From Membranipora membranacea (Eukaryota; Bryozoa; Gymnolaemata; Cheilostomatida; Membraniporidae), in assembly GCA_914767715.1 (NCBI GenBank), contig OU612065.1:32178001-32242000 (forward strand): DNA of 64,000 nucleotides, given 5' to 3'. Below, one piece after another: positions 24,682 to 37,700 of the stretch. Under the pieces are notes generated by a model. The model had not been told where the DNA came from, searched no databases, and worked only from the letters and a program-made list of their open reading frames with translations. Both the position numbers and the translations under genes were made by a program. Each line of letters starts with the position of its first letter. Position 1 is the first letter of the stretch.

Positions 24682-27600
24682 CTACCTATTATCTATCTGA
24701 AGCTGAAGAATATTAAAGAAAGAAACTATGAGCGGGTTACTGGTAAGAGAATTGACAGCAGTCAGCATGTTAGCGGCAGCGGGAATCTCCGATCTCACTT
24801 CTATACCTGAACTGATCGGTACAGCTAGATTTACTCTGCCTGTAGTTATAGTCACTTCTACTGGATAGTGATCACTCACATCTCGAGCCTGAAGTGTAGG
24901 TTTAAACAAATTTTCAGTGACAAAAATCCTTAGTTCATCATTGCAATAATTATCTATCAGCATAATGGTAGTAGGACTGCAAATTAAACCCACTGGCAGT
25001 TTTCAGGTGAAACTGATCCCGCTCCACAGTTACAGGAATATTTGGACCTAATGTTTTGCAACACTCTCATGTAATGCTGGACTTAAAACGAATTTAAGGT
25101 ATCTGATCTTAGCCAACTAGGGATCGTGGGAAGGAAAGTCCTTTTCTATCCTAAATATACAGGTTTTATTTCACTGTGCATTGCTAATCAGGTCTTGATT
25201 ATCAGGCTTTTTTTGTCATCGCATAAGAATTGAGGCATCATTAATATAGTTGGATGCTACTTACAGTATCATAATCCAGCTGTAGTACATCATCAAATCT
25301 ATATGTCTGAGCAGAAGATATGTCTAAAGATCCAATCAGATCACTCCCACCTGCTACTATCCTACAAACACAGCCAAACAAATAAACTACCTTGCAGAAC
25401 ATCCACTGAAATGTTAAACACCAGGCCTCAATGTCATTTGGGCGGCATATGTGACTGCGGGCTAGCAAACCTATTCCAGTGGCTAGCAGACCAGCTCAAA
25501 TAGGGGATATTAGGCGGTACGCGTCTGCAAATTTCTCACTTTGATAGCCTAGGATATCAACTCCAAAGAGACCTAAACTATCTGGAGGAAATTTCAGCGC
25601 AAAAAATTCAATAGTTTCTGGCCTGACACGGATTGAATGGTATTCAATCCTGAAAGATAATCTCAACACTCTTAACCAGCAATAATGACCCTCTCACCTG
25701 TCATATGCACAATTAGTTGTGCTGGAAGTTGTGTCCACTTCGTCACCGATTAACCACTCATAGCCTGGCTGCCTGATGCCCAATCTCTCAAGCTCTGAAC
25801 TACTCATGTATGAGCAGTCAGCGTTAAAATCACCCAGAATAAATATATCCTAAAAATATGATCAAATTTTCACGTTGGGGCCAAGTATGTGCAGATTATC
25901 TACTGATTAAATAAGGGAAGTAATCTGGGGAAATAACCAGGAAGTTAAACAAAATGCAAATCCAGTTATCTCACAGTCACAGGTATGAAATTTGAACCAT
26001 TAAAAAAATTCTTTCTCCCAAGCTCTTCGAACAAAGAATTAACATCGACAGTTACACCTGTACAGAGTCAACATTTACTATGCAAGAATTCAAACTAAAC
26101 AGAAACTGAAGTCTCCAGATAAAGATTGTTTGACACTTTTTCTTTCTATGCTTTGTGTGTTAAACCTTTAAACAGCGCCAAAGGAATAGAGAGGACAACT
26201 CAAAAACAGGCTCAAATTCAAGCTCTGAAAAATTTGCCCTACATACCTGAGTATTCCAAAACGAGGCCGCAGCCTCGTACACCTCATCGAGTCCATTGAG
26301 CTCCTGATTAGCTGAGTCTGGAGATGTGTGAATACCGAGTACCCCAAACTTCCTCAATCCTACAAAATGTATCACACTAGAGTAGAGTAATGTGGACAAC
26401 CAAGCTGCAAATGTTATTTACTTAATGAGTGGTGAGTATTTAAACATTTTCAGGGTGAAGATAGAACTACAGTAAAATTCTCATTCTCCCCTGTTACGAT
26501 CCTTTCTACCTACACCACTTGTATATAAGAAATTTCCTTTCAAAATTTTTCAAATCTTGCTCTGTGAATCTTTTTAGTAACCTGCCTGGTAGAAAAAAAA
26601 TGCAAAACCACTTGGCATCATCTCATACATTTACCAGCAAAAACATAACAGTGTAATGCACTTGTCAAAAAATTTAAATCGAAGAAAAATATAATTTCTT
26701 CAATTTTTAAACACGGAAAGCCATATTTTCTAATTTTGAGCATTGCGAAAGCCCTAAGCGTTTAACAGTCGAAGAGGGGAGATTTGGTTATTACTGATTG
26801 GCGAACATATCACTCACCGTCACTGTTTGATATTCCGAAGAGAACTCCATAAGGCTCTCTCATGAATACATCCGATCCATCGTCAACACCATCATCATAC
26901 TGATACTCAGATATTACTGATAACTTATCTTTTCTACAAATCAAGAAGAGTAAATCTCAACTCTAATATACATGGGTATCTTGCCTGGAGGATGCAAGCA
27001 TCAAAACAGAATAATGTGATCCTCATTATCCAATGCCTAATGCTCAGGCATCCAATGCTCAATTTAGTGATGAACATGTAGGGAAAGCCATGCATATCGG
27101 CCTGCCGCCCCTATAAAGTTTTGATACAATATTCTGAACGATGAACAGCTAATAAACTTATACATATTTATTACTTGAATATATTATCCTAACATCTGCG
27201 AGACATCATTGTGAGACATCATTGTGAAGTTAGGAGTTGCTTAATTTCAATCAAGTGGTGGACAACTCGCATATTGGCATTATTATTGATGTATTGATTT
27301 TATCAGGGATTTTATGAAGGCAGATAGAATGATGTGCAAACCAGAAATTTCTGATTATATAGGTAGAGTATTTAGTAGATTTACCTGTAATAATAGGCAT
27401 ACTGCTCCTTGTATGACGTCCTCCCAAGTCGATCACTATATCTCACACCCCAAACGTCATCGCTGTCAAATAAAAGTTATAAAATAAGCTTCGTTTTGTT
27501 TTCAAATGATCAGTTCATAGTCCTAAATCAAATAGGAAGCTGGTGATGTATGATGTTTCATTTGTTGCTTACGTGCTGCAAGTTAAAAGCTCTCATCAGT

Positions 27601-29157
27601 TAAAAAGTTTTATACGATCAAATTTTCTTCTTAGTTGAAATTCCAAAATGTGGTGGGCACAATTATAATATGTCGTGCCTTACTCAATTTAAATCAGACT
27701 TACCGAGCATTTAGTCTGGCGAGAGTACCAGGGATCACCACACCACTAGCATCACGAATCTCCTGTACAAGTACCATATCATATCTCTGCAGTATCTGTA
27801 TAACAGAAAAGTCATAGCGTGTTATCAGGAAGGATGTTGTTACTACTTCAAGCCATACAGGATTATTCAAAATATTTAACATCAAGATAACCAGTCAGTG
27901 TAGACAACTAAGCCTATCTGAAAAACTCAATCCTAATTAGTTTCTATTTAGATAGTAAAATTCCCTTTTAAGAGATAGATAAGCCAAAACATGCCAAGTT
28001 ATAGCACAATCCGATAAATGGGCCCATGTGACTCTATTTAAGTTACTACTCCCAATATTGACGTTGTATTATGGCGCAAAACAATTTGAAAGTTACTGCC
28101 CACCACAGCCATTTTAAGAAATTCTACGCAGCATGCTAGATTCTTTCGTTTACTTAAATTTTTGTTGGCGATCCAGTTTTAAAAATGATTTGTTTCTGCT
28201 TACATGCACCTTGACCTGTGACCAGTTTCTTCGTTGGTAGTGTAATATTTAGGTGCACTGAGAAGGTTCGTTTGTTAAATGTGCTAGATAAGTTAACAAT
28301 TCAGGAAAAGAAAAAGCAATGAAATGAAAATGTTTAAGGATTTTTCTCAAGCTATGTCCTGATCAGTGTTGTGTTTGAAAGGATGGCAGTTTTTGTGTGA
28401 CATTTAAAACAACACATTATGGTAGACTGATAGCATAGTTATATTTTAACAGTGTTGATGTTTCCGTTTGTCTTAGAAGAAGATCCCTAGAGAGATCGCG
28501 CCAAAATCTGTCTCCAAAACACCATGACATAATGTGCTTCACATTTACAGGATTATAAGAAGAAGCTTCGAAGCTAATGTAATATTTTTTTGGATAGAAA
28601 AGTACAAGACAAAGAGGCTACTGGACTTCCGTTCCACATCACCTCTCATATTAGGTGTTGTGCTGTTGGCCCCAACAATCACCTCTATCGAGCTTAGCTT
28701 ATAAAGCGCCTAACCAATGTGTTTTTGTACATATCATGTTTTCCTATAAAATTATGAGTTCAAAGCTTCAATACGTAATAAATCAACTCCTACACCAGTC
28801 TTGTTACACTTTGCACTGGTGATTTGTTTGCCGAAAATCTAAAACACCAGTGGACGGCATGACACAGTCACACAGCTACACCTTCTCAGCGATATTAATA
28901 AGGCTCTTAAAAATTCGATGGCAGTACTTGTCACAAAGAAGAAAATGCTAAACTGGAAAGCAGGATAAATTACAAATAAATTGTTTTATCACTGCGTAAT
29001 ATCTCACCTGCACTATATAAGACATGATGTTTTCTTTTCCATATTTGGTGACTCCAAAGGTCTTGATGTTGAAAGCTCCGATTCTCAGATCGGCTTGCGT
29101 TACTGTCACCAATGTCAAAACACCCAGAAGGGCAGAGACTACTATTTGATACAACAT
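24682..29157 (-). CDS. Deoxyribonuclease I-like secreted endonuclease (8 exons, 334 aa)
   Basis: Secreted Ca/Mg-dependent endonuclease of the DNase I family. Exons: 29157-29008, 27795-27704, 27462-27385, 26933-26818, 26359-26247, 25849-25698, 25361-25265 and 24888-24682. A signal peptide (residues 1-22, MLYQIVVSALLGVLTLVTVTQA) is followed by DLRIGAFNIKTFG, the DNase I start. All catalytic and metal residues are present: E62 (VQEIRD), E100 (SYKEQY), H156 (GIHTSPDS), D190 and N192 (LGDFNADCSY), D233 (CAYDR) and H273 (SDHYPVEV). The large-disulfide cysteines (DCSY and NCAYD) are kept. The small-loop pair of vertebrate DNase I is missing, with YDDGVDDGSDVF in place of a CxxC-type loop. The C-terminus runs about 58 residues past the usual end and may be spliced differently (see 23977-24352). 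Confidence 0.93.
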
Positions 29158-30490
29158 GCCTGTTTGTCACTCTGAAGTAGAGTGAGATGCCAAATAGTGA
29201 CAGACAGAGGGGGTGTGAAGAGCAGCTTTATCCCGCTGAGAAGGCTAATAATAAGATGATAACAGATCACGGTTTGGCACAGGATCACAGTCTAAAGTCC
29301 TGAGTATAGCGTACAGTCCTGAGAGTGATACTTTGTTTATATACAGAGCCCCTTCATTGAGGCGTGAGATCTTTTCCTGGTTCAGAAGGTCCCGCAGTCA
29401 TTGTATCGATGACATTGTAGATTGTCAGTGAGAACGGTATTCGGTATTGCTCGAGCTGGGAGTTATCATTGCAGTCACGACATCACGACATGCTTGAAGC
29501 TATGAGTTTATGAGAATGTAGCACCTGAACATCATAAACCAACAGACGGGCAGCAATAAAACATAGTGCTTATATATCTCTAGTCTCCAGGGTTGCTTCA
29601 ATTCGCATCAATGCAGAAATAAATGCTGTCAATATGCTGAATTCAGGTATCTCACATACAACCAAGTGATCTTCTGAGCCAAGCTAGACCTTTTCTCATT
29701 GATTATATGAATGTGTAGAGTGGAGTATTAAATACTTTCGTTTTGTATGTAGACTGAGTGATTTCGATAAATGTGCACAGCATCGATTGTACAAATATAA
29801 GAACTACACCACTCACAATTCAATACGTAGCCTTTTGTTACTAATCTGTGGATATGATGACTAACCTCATTATGTGTGTAGTATAGTGTAGAGCATACAA
29901 GATTGATTGAGCGTGATGAATGTACACATCATACACACAGGAATGGAATGTATTAGTGGGAGTAATTTATTGAGTGTCAGTTTGTAGCTATTAATAAATG
30001 TTCGTTGAAAGTGATTGATCCACTTTGTATTACCTAAGCTTATCCATGTTAGGCATGTTACCCTAGAAGAGTAATGAATTGTTAGCAAGAGGAAAAGTTC
30101 GCCCTTTCGCACAGGCTTGAATTAGTGAATTTTTATGGGTAGCTAACTTTTACGGGCCCACATTATATTCTAAAATTCAATTAAACATCATCACCTTTGT
30201 TAATAACTTCCATGAAAATTAGTGCTGTCAACATCAGTCCCTCAAAAAAAATAGCTAGACTGGAATCTAGCTATTATCCACCTCGTTGGCAGTATCTATC
30301 TTGCATTATAAGATTGTTCAAATGTTTTAAACTTTGTTAATCTTAGAGTCCCCGTAGATTGCTTTATAATTAATTTGATCGGAAAAAGTGACAAGTGTGA
30401 TGAGAGATGAAATCATATACAGAGATCTCAACTAAGGCAGAGAGAACTCATCAAAATTTACCAGAACCTACAAATATACGTGCTGTATAG

Positions 30491-30538
30491 CCTTATCTCA
30501 AAGGCCTCTTAGATTTTTTAGGAGCCTTTGAGATAAGG
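30491..30538. repeat. Hairpin with a 16 bp perfect stem
   Basis: CCTTATCTCAAAGGC and its complement close a loop of about 18 bases that contains a T-run. It is intergenic and of unknown role. Confidence 0.5.
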
Positions 30539-30674
30539 TAGGACTAGGTAGCATAGAAAAGATGAAGCCATAGCAATGTAAGTTTTAGCACTCCACGTAG
30601 TGGAACGGTGGCCCATAACATATTGAACTTGAACTATATCAGTCAACGACAGTACCCACAATCCCAAAATTAAT

Positions 30675-31410
30675 GCAATCAAACTGGCATTGAGTAGAAA
30701 CATTCGCCTGTTATTCTTGGTATGGTTGGTGAAATTACTATGAAATGTGCAATTTTTTATTCTAAAAGTCGTTTTCGTACATATTATTCAGCATATCCTC
30801 TGCAAACACTTTGTACTATTATCGGCAAGGAGTGAAACAGGATGTGAATATTTATGTTTTATTCCAAGACATAATAGCATATATTTGCAAGTGTCTTGAT
30901 ATCATGAAAAAGAGGTAATAACAGGAAAATCAAGGTTTAAATGAATTAACATCATTATCATTATGTATACTTGCAATATTCCATTCCATGACCATAATAG
31001 CAATCAAACTGGCATTGAGTAGAAACATTTAAGTTTGTTATTCTCTTGGCAAGGTTTGTGAAATGACTATAAGATGTGCAATTTGTTTTTCTGAAAGTTG
31101 TTTTCGTACATATTATTTACATGAAGCGGTTTCAGCATATCCTCTGCAAGCACTTTGTACTATTATCAGGAATGAGTGAAAAAGGATGTGATATGAACGG
31201 TGCAAATTTTTGCACTTTTTATTCCAAGAAATAATAATACAACATTTTTATTGCAACAGATATTTTTGTAAGTGTCATGATATGATACAAGGAAAAAAGC
31301 GATTGATAACAGAAAATCCTGGTTTACATATCAAATGATAATTGGAACAATCATTGAATTTGGTAGTTTGGGTAGAACATTACAACATTGCACCATGCAA
31401 CATTCCATGA
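30675..31410 (+). repeat. Diverged tandem duplication, period about 325 bp
   Basis: The block starting GCAATCAAACTGGCATTGAG at 30675 recurs at 31000. Both copies carry, in order, TTTTCGTACATATTATT, CAGCATATCCTCTGCAA and CACTTTGTACTATTATC. The second copy has several insertions. Identity is roughly 80% by eye. Confidence 0.7.
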
Positions 31411-31747
31411 TCAATCACAAAAAAAAACAATTTTCTCATTGAATACATGAGGTTTATTATTGTATCACAAAAATGAATTGGGAGAGTTAAGAATAAAAGA
31501 ATAAATTATCACATACTGGTAGCTTTGGACGGGATGGGGGGGGGGGGGGGCTGGGTGAGTCAGCGTCCTGATTGGACACAATATGAGTAAGTAACTGTGT
31601 ACGCAATGAGTTCATTGGTGTAAGTAGATCCATGGGAAAATGTTGGACTATTGATAAAAAGTGATCAAGTAACAATAACCACCTGTATGCACTGGATTCT
31701 ACAGAGAAGTTTGCCTTTCTGATCTCATGCAGTGATGATAGAGATTG

Positions 31748-34700
31748 TCAGCGAATAGTCAGGCCTGAGACAACCTGATTTTCTGATTCCGGGTCCTGTT
31801 ATAAAGAAACATCAAATAAAACACATAGAATTACCTTTGGCTGTGTGAAACAGAATTATGAGATGTAGCAATACTATCCTACTACTGTAGTATGTAGATA
31901 TTAGGCCAAGCTTAGGCTCAGACGAGAGTTAGAGACATTATATTGAAACATTCCGATTTGACACATGACTTAGAGTGCATCAGGTAATGAGATGGGACAA
32001 CTTCGTATTGAGCCAGCACAGAGTTTGGCATTTCAACTGTCTTGAGCCAAGATAAGATTATAAGAGTTGTCCCATTTGTTTGTAACAGGGGGGGGGGGGG
32101 GGGAAACCTCTATATAGCAAATGTTCATGCCCTGAATATCGTTATCATACCTTATCAACAGTGAGCGTTAGTTTCCTTGCACCTATGTCATGTTGTATTA
32201 ACCTTCCCTGATCATCATAGTCATATGAGACTTTAGCCTGATCGTTTGAGACGCACACAACAAAATCACAGATAGCAAAGTTTATTCTGCCATTACCGTC
32301 TCGTATTACCATGTCCATGATACACAAATCCTGTAAAGTAAAACATCACTAGATATATCGGGATGACTTTTCAGGCCCATGTGGTCACTGTCATGAAAAA
32401 ATGATCTTGATCTTGGGCGATGCTTATAATGGTAGTGCCCCGTGAAACTTTTGATTTATAAATATTTCCTAGCTATCGGTGTGCGTTCATACATGGTTCT
32501 TTATGAGGCTACATGTCACAACCGCTACACTCTCAAATCATTTGAATGTGACACAGCCAAAAATGTATTAAGATACACCAGTGATCGCCTGTCGGCATAC
32601 CCAGCTAGCTACAATAACACACTGACCGGTATTTTATTTTTGAATAAGTCAGTTTTCCATGGCAGCTCGATGTTTTTCTCTATAGGCCTGTGCTCGCTCC
32701 TCCTCTCAGGATGAATAAGGATCAGTGAGTAAACTCCATCTCCTACAATCACATCAAGAATGTCAAGGTCAAACTCAGCACACCAGTCAAGTAGGCTGCA
32801 TTGGGTGGGGTTGTATGAGATGGGTGGGGACGGAGTGGAAAAGTTGTATACACACGCTGAATCCTTCTTACAACGACTTGAGACGTTTGTGAGTGACAAA
32901 TATTATTTACATACTGAGAAAAGTTTGTGTTATCAGGCAGACTCCCTTCAGTGGTTACGCTCACACAAATAAACCAGATTGAATAATTCTGCTGTTTACT
33001 CAGAGCAAATTATTTCTCCTTTTTTTTACATCCATCACTGAGTTGTTCAGGAAATAAACAGATGTGAGTAAAAAATAAATTATTGCACTCCTCAAAGGCA
33101 AAGCTACTGACTCACCGCAAACATTCAAAAACTTTTCACTCCACAGAGAGTTTCTCATATTGCGTAACTCAACAGTGGCATTCGTACTGTATGCAGCACT
33201 AAGGCGAATCTGTTGTGTTGATAAAGACTGATTTTCATAGCTATGTGCTTGTTTGAATGATCCATGAAGGCACCTGAAATAGAGCAGAAATAAAGCATAG
33301 CTAGATTCACTCATATACAACCAGTAATCACAGTGGGTAATCATTTCTTGAGTAAAATACTCGTTCTAGATACAGCATAACAGTCCACCAGCCGAAATTT
33401 GCAGCATTATGACTTCCTAAGGCAGCCATTTACAAAATGAAGCTAAAATCCAAAGAGGCTGGATTGCCTTCTTTTCATATTTCCATTTTTTGAATGAGGA
33501 AAGAAATTAAGTAAAATAAAGGCACCTCAGTCAAACTAAAGGAGAAAATCATTATGCTACACAACTTCCTAGTGTCAAGGCTTGCAATTAGAAGGGTTGT
33601 TGCGCCAAATTAGCCTGGGCAGGCTGTTAGGGGGGGTGGGGCAAGGGTCGGACAGCCTGGGTAAATCATTTTACCAAGGGAAGACAACTCAAAAACAAAT
33701 TGCAAAAGTTGTGAATTCGGAACAAAATTAGAGTTGTCAGATTTTATTCTATAGTCTATTGGTCATACAATTAATAGACCAAGTCGGTGTATCGATGTCG
33801 ATTGGTCACGATGCTAAATTTAAATAAGTCTTCTTCACTCCAGCCAGTCTCTACTAGCTACGCCTAAGTAAGTAGCAGATTTACAGACAGTATGGTATGC
33901 CAAATGAACAGGGAATCACATAGAATAAGAAGAAGAATCAAAAATGTCAAACCAAGGACTACTCCTTGGTCAAACTAACAAATATATATTGTTAGTCGGC
34001 TCTGGTAGATCTGATTTTATGACAATGATAGACAGGTCTGTGTCGTGACCTTAAAGAGGTCACGCCGGATTTACCCAAGCTGCCTCCTTCCCCACCCACC
34101 CCCGACAGCTTGCCCAGGCTAGCGCCAAATCCTTATGAAAATTCCCGTAGACGGATATTGTGTAAAGGGTTACGCTTATCTTCCAACCAGATCTAACACT
34201 CACCTTTCTATGAGGTTGTTGTAATGAAGATTAGCAGCTATGAATGCTATCCCTCCTCCATCTTTCCATGTAGCTACAGCTATACCAGGTCTGAGCAGGT
34301 AAATGTTTAAGCTTGAGTCCGAGGCTAAAGGTTTACCTGCAGTTACCTTACCCATGTTAAACTCCATATCACATAACAGAGACCGCTGACATGGGCTGCC
34401 ATAAGAAAAAACATTTACATATCGTCTAGTGATAAGAGGGATTATTTAGGGTCATACTGCCGCATAATTTGTTGTTTTCACCTTCAAAAAACATCCCATA
34501 CAGTGGTCACCGAAATTCCAATACTTCGAAGTACTTTGGGCCAGGTGAAAATATTTAACTCTCAAAACAGAGGGTAAAACTCAGTCTCATATTGTTGAAT
34601 TCAGTTTGTGTGCGTACCCAGATAATGCAATGTTATCTTACAGTGAAGTACGAGTCTTTACAAGGAGGAGAAAACTTGATCTCAACATACCTGTGTTTGC

Positions 34701-37700
34701 AAGCCACTCCTTTCTGGTCATAGAAAACAGGATTGAGAGCTAAAAGTTTGACTGACTGCAGTCTGGCAGGTGCAGGCAAACCTTCAAAGTTGTACCTAAA
34801 ATTAACTACAGATTGATGATATTGCAGGCTGGCTAGGGCATTTATAAGTAAACTGTTGTAGTTTTCAAGTAGGCTAGCAGATATTACCATTTTGCTGAAA
34901 TTGCTGGTGCCACCCAGGGAAATGTGTGCTTATTGAGTTCTGTTTAGGTCAAACATTTCCCTGACATAGTTTAAGCTTTTTGATTCCTTGTTTTACAGCG
35001 CTGTGAATAATCAATGGACATTTTTCGACATTGCACCATGAATAATTTTTGTAATTTACGACTCAAGGATTACATTATAGCTTTCTGTCCACAAGTAGGG
35101 TCGCAACTATCCTGTCTTGACAAGCTTTATTCGGTTGGGGTGGGAACAAAGCTTGTCTAGACAGGCTAGGTCGCAACCAATGTTTACAAGCTAACAAGGT
35201 CCATAGACCCCAAAATAAAGTGTAGGTATTGTTCTGAGCCATTTTACACAGGAATACTAACCATCGGGCAGTTAGGGACATTCTGTGATGAAAGCAATCA
35301 TTGTGTCTAATGTAGTGATGAGTCCCGCTTCTATCGAGAAAGGCTAGTGTGTATCTTACTCCTAAATCTCTACAAATAAATATAAGATAGATGAATCCCA
35401 ACACCTTTTACCATAAGTTTGGACCAGCGTATTTGAAACACCAGCAACATACCAATACTATCAATGAGATGTCATTGAAACAATTTCCTAACAAAATGAA
35501 TCAGAATGAATTTGAATTTTGATTGTGAAAATTATATAAACTTAAAAACACGTGAAACCCATATTCAGTGTTTCTTCACAAACAGTTAAAATTCTAATCA
35601 CAATAATCATGATATTTTTAAAACAAAAGGATAGATTAAGATCGACGATAATACAAACCTACTTGAGATTTTGAGTGTAATTTTTAGGCATCAGAGTGAA
35701 GGGATCGAGAGCGTTTAGTTTGTTCATCGCTCGCTCATTTCTAAACTGTACAGAGCTGTAATGGTAATAATAACATAGACATGTAGATTGTATACAGGCT
35801 CTGTTAGTAGCTTTAAAGTGACAGTCCTACTAGGCCATGTTTGGTATGGTTTTAAAGATCTCAGTCTGAAGAGGGCATATGAAATAAAGCAGCCTGTGGA
35901 GACAACAGTCAGAAGAGAGCATATAATACATCCGAATCAACGATACATCAAGAACCATGAACTCCGTATTGTATTGCACTGGATTGTAGCGAAGCGAACA
36001 CGATCAATGATTGTTTTGTAAGAATTTTTCGCTCGGTTGTCCTCGCCGACATAAAATGCTACAAAAATGAGAATTTTTTCATGCACACATAATGATGTGC
36101 AGGGTTTGACAACTCCAATGTTAGTTTCAAATTAATTGTTGTCCCTCTTACTGCATACCGAGTATAGCCAGAGTACCCAGATTAAAAATTAGGTGGAGGC
36201 GGTGGTTGTAACTTAACTTCACATGCACACGCATATAATATTGCAGGTTAATGTAGCTGTCAAAGAAGCAGCCCAGTACATACTTATTCACCTCTTTGCA
36301 ATTTGTTGATTTTTCTTCAGGCCTTATTTTCATACACAACCTATCCATTCATAACTCGCCCATCCAATCAAAGTAAACGCATTAGCTAGGTAAAATATGG
36401 AACACACATGAGTCTAATGTCTCACCTGTTAACGCATTGCTTCTTCCACCAGAGTGTCGGAGTCTCCAGAGGTATACCAAGGTTCTTACCCGCTTTTGTT
36501 TTAGCCAAATATCGTCCATACATCTTCTTCCATAATACGCTAATACGTAGAATGAAAGTTATATAAATTTCTTTCTTAACTTTGTACATAATACAAATAC
36601 CATTAAAGTGGAGACCAGCATTGGTGGGACCACAGTTTAACCTCTGATCTCAAGATCCGCCATGAGCAAGTTGTACGGGAGGAGGCCTCTAAAAAGCGCT
36701 TTACTCATGGTTTATAGCCGAAGACAAGTGTGTTGTGCAGTGGTATGCGGACTACTGTATGTTTTATCAAGAAAAGTTGTTACCAACAAAAAATAAACAG
36801 CTCTCAGTTCATAGAAAACTTACTTATCATTAGCTATAGAGAGCCACCTTTTACAAACTCGAGCTACAATCAACAGATCGTTAGCATCCAGATAAGAGAA
36901 CAAGTGGAGAAGCACTTCATCAGGCAACCTAAAAACAACATAATATATAAGACTTGATACTTAGTCTCAACCTCAGCAGAGAAACATCGTTCCAATGTAC
37001 AATGCAGTTCAGTTATTTCAAACCTCTGGGGACCACGAAAAATTGTCCTAATTAAGGTAATGTCAAAGACCGATCCGAATATCAACATATCATATACCGT
37101 TGGAAAGCTGCCGAGCTACTGAAAATGAATACCTGAACAAAAACCTGATTCGATGACGTTGTGTCATTTTAGGGAGGAAATGAGGCAAAAAACGCAGATG
37201 GAGGAGGCAAATTAATTGCAAAAAATTTCAAAACATGTGGAATGTACACTTAGAGATTGTATTCATCATAAAATTTGATTTTCTCTGATATATGACTAGT
37301 CTAAATTGACTTTTTACGTCACGCCATACAACACATTTTTTTTGTGAAGACGTGAAAATATGTGAAATTTCAAACACTAATTCACAACAGATCATAGGCT
37401 CGAATCAAAATTAATTAGGATTTTCTCTTAGAGTACTCTTCAAATGTCATACACATTGACTTTCAAAAAATTAGCTTGCATATTGCAATGACAGTCGACT
37501 CTCGAATACGGCTAATATTTTCGCCGCCTTTGCATAACGCCAAACATGCTGTCCAAATAACCATTATTGTGAACAAACAAAGTTTTTTTGAAAGTTCTCA
37601 CATACGAAGCCGCTTTCATTAACCATGGTGCACACAAGAAATGCCAACATATTTTTCATTGCATCTTCATTTTTCTTGAATTTAACGCAAAAGAATGCCA

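Larger units (their letters stand above)
29158..31747. other. Gap between the DNase and FBXO15 genes
   Basis: Contains no supported exon. It holds a hairpin (30491-30538), a tandem duplication of about 325 bp (30675-31410), a 16 bp poly-G run near 31536-31551 and the FBXO15 3' flank, with a minus-strand AATAAA at 31453-31458. Confidence 0.4.
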
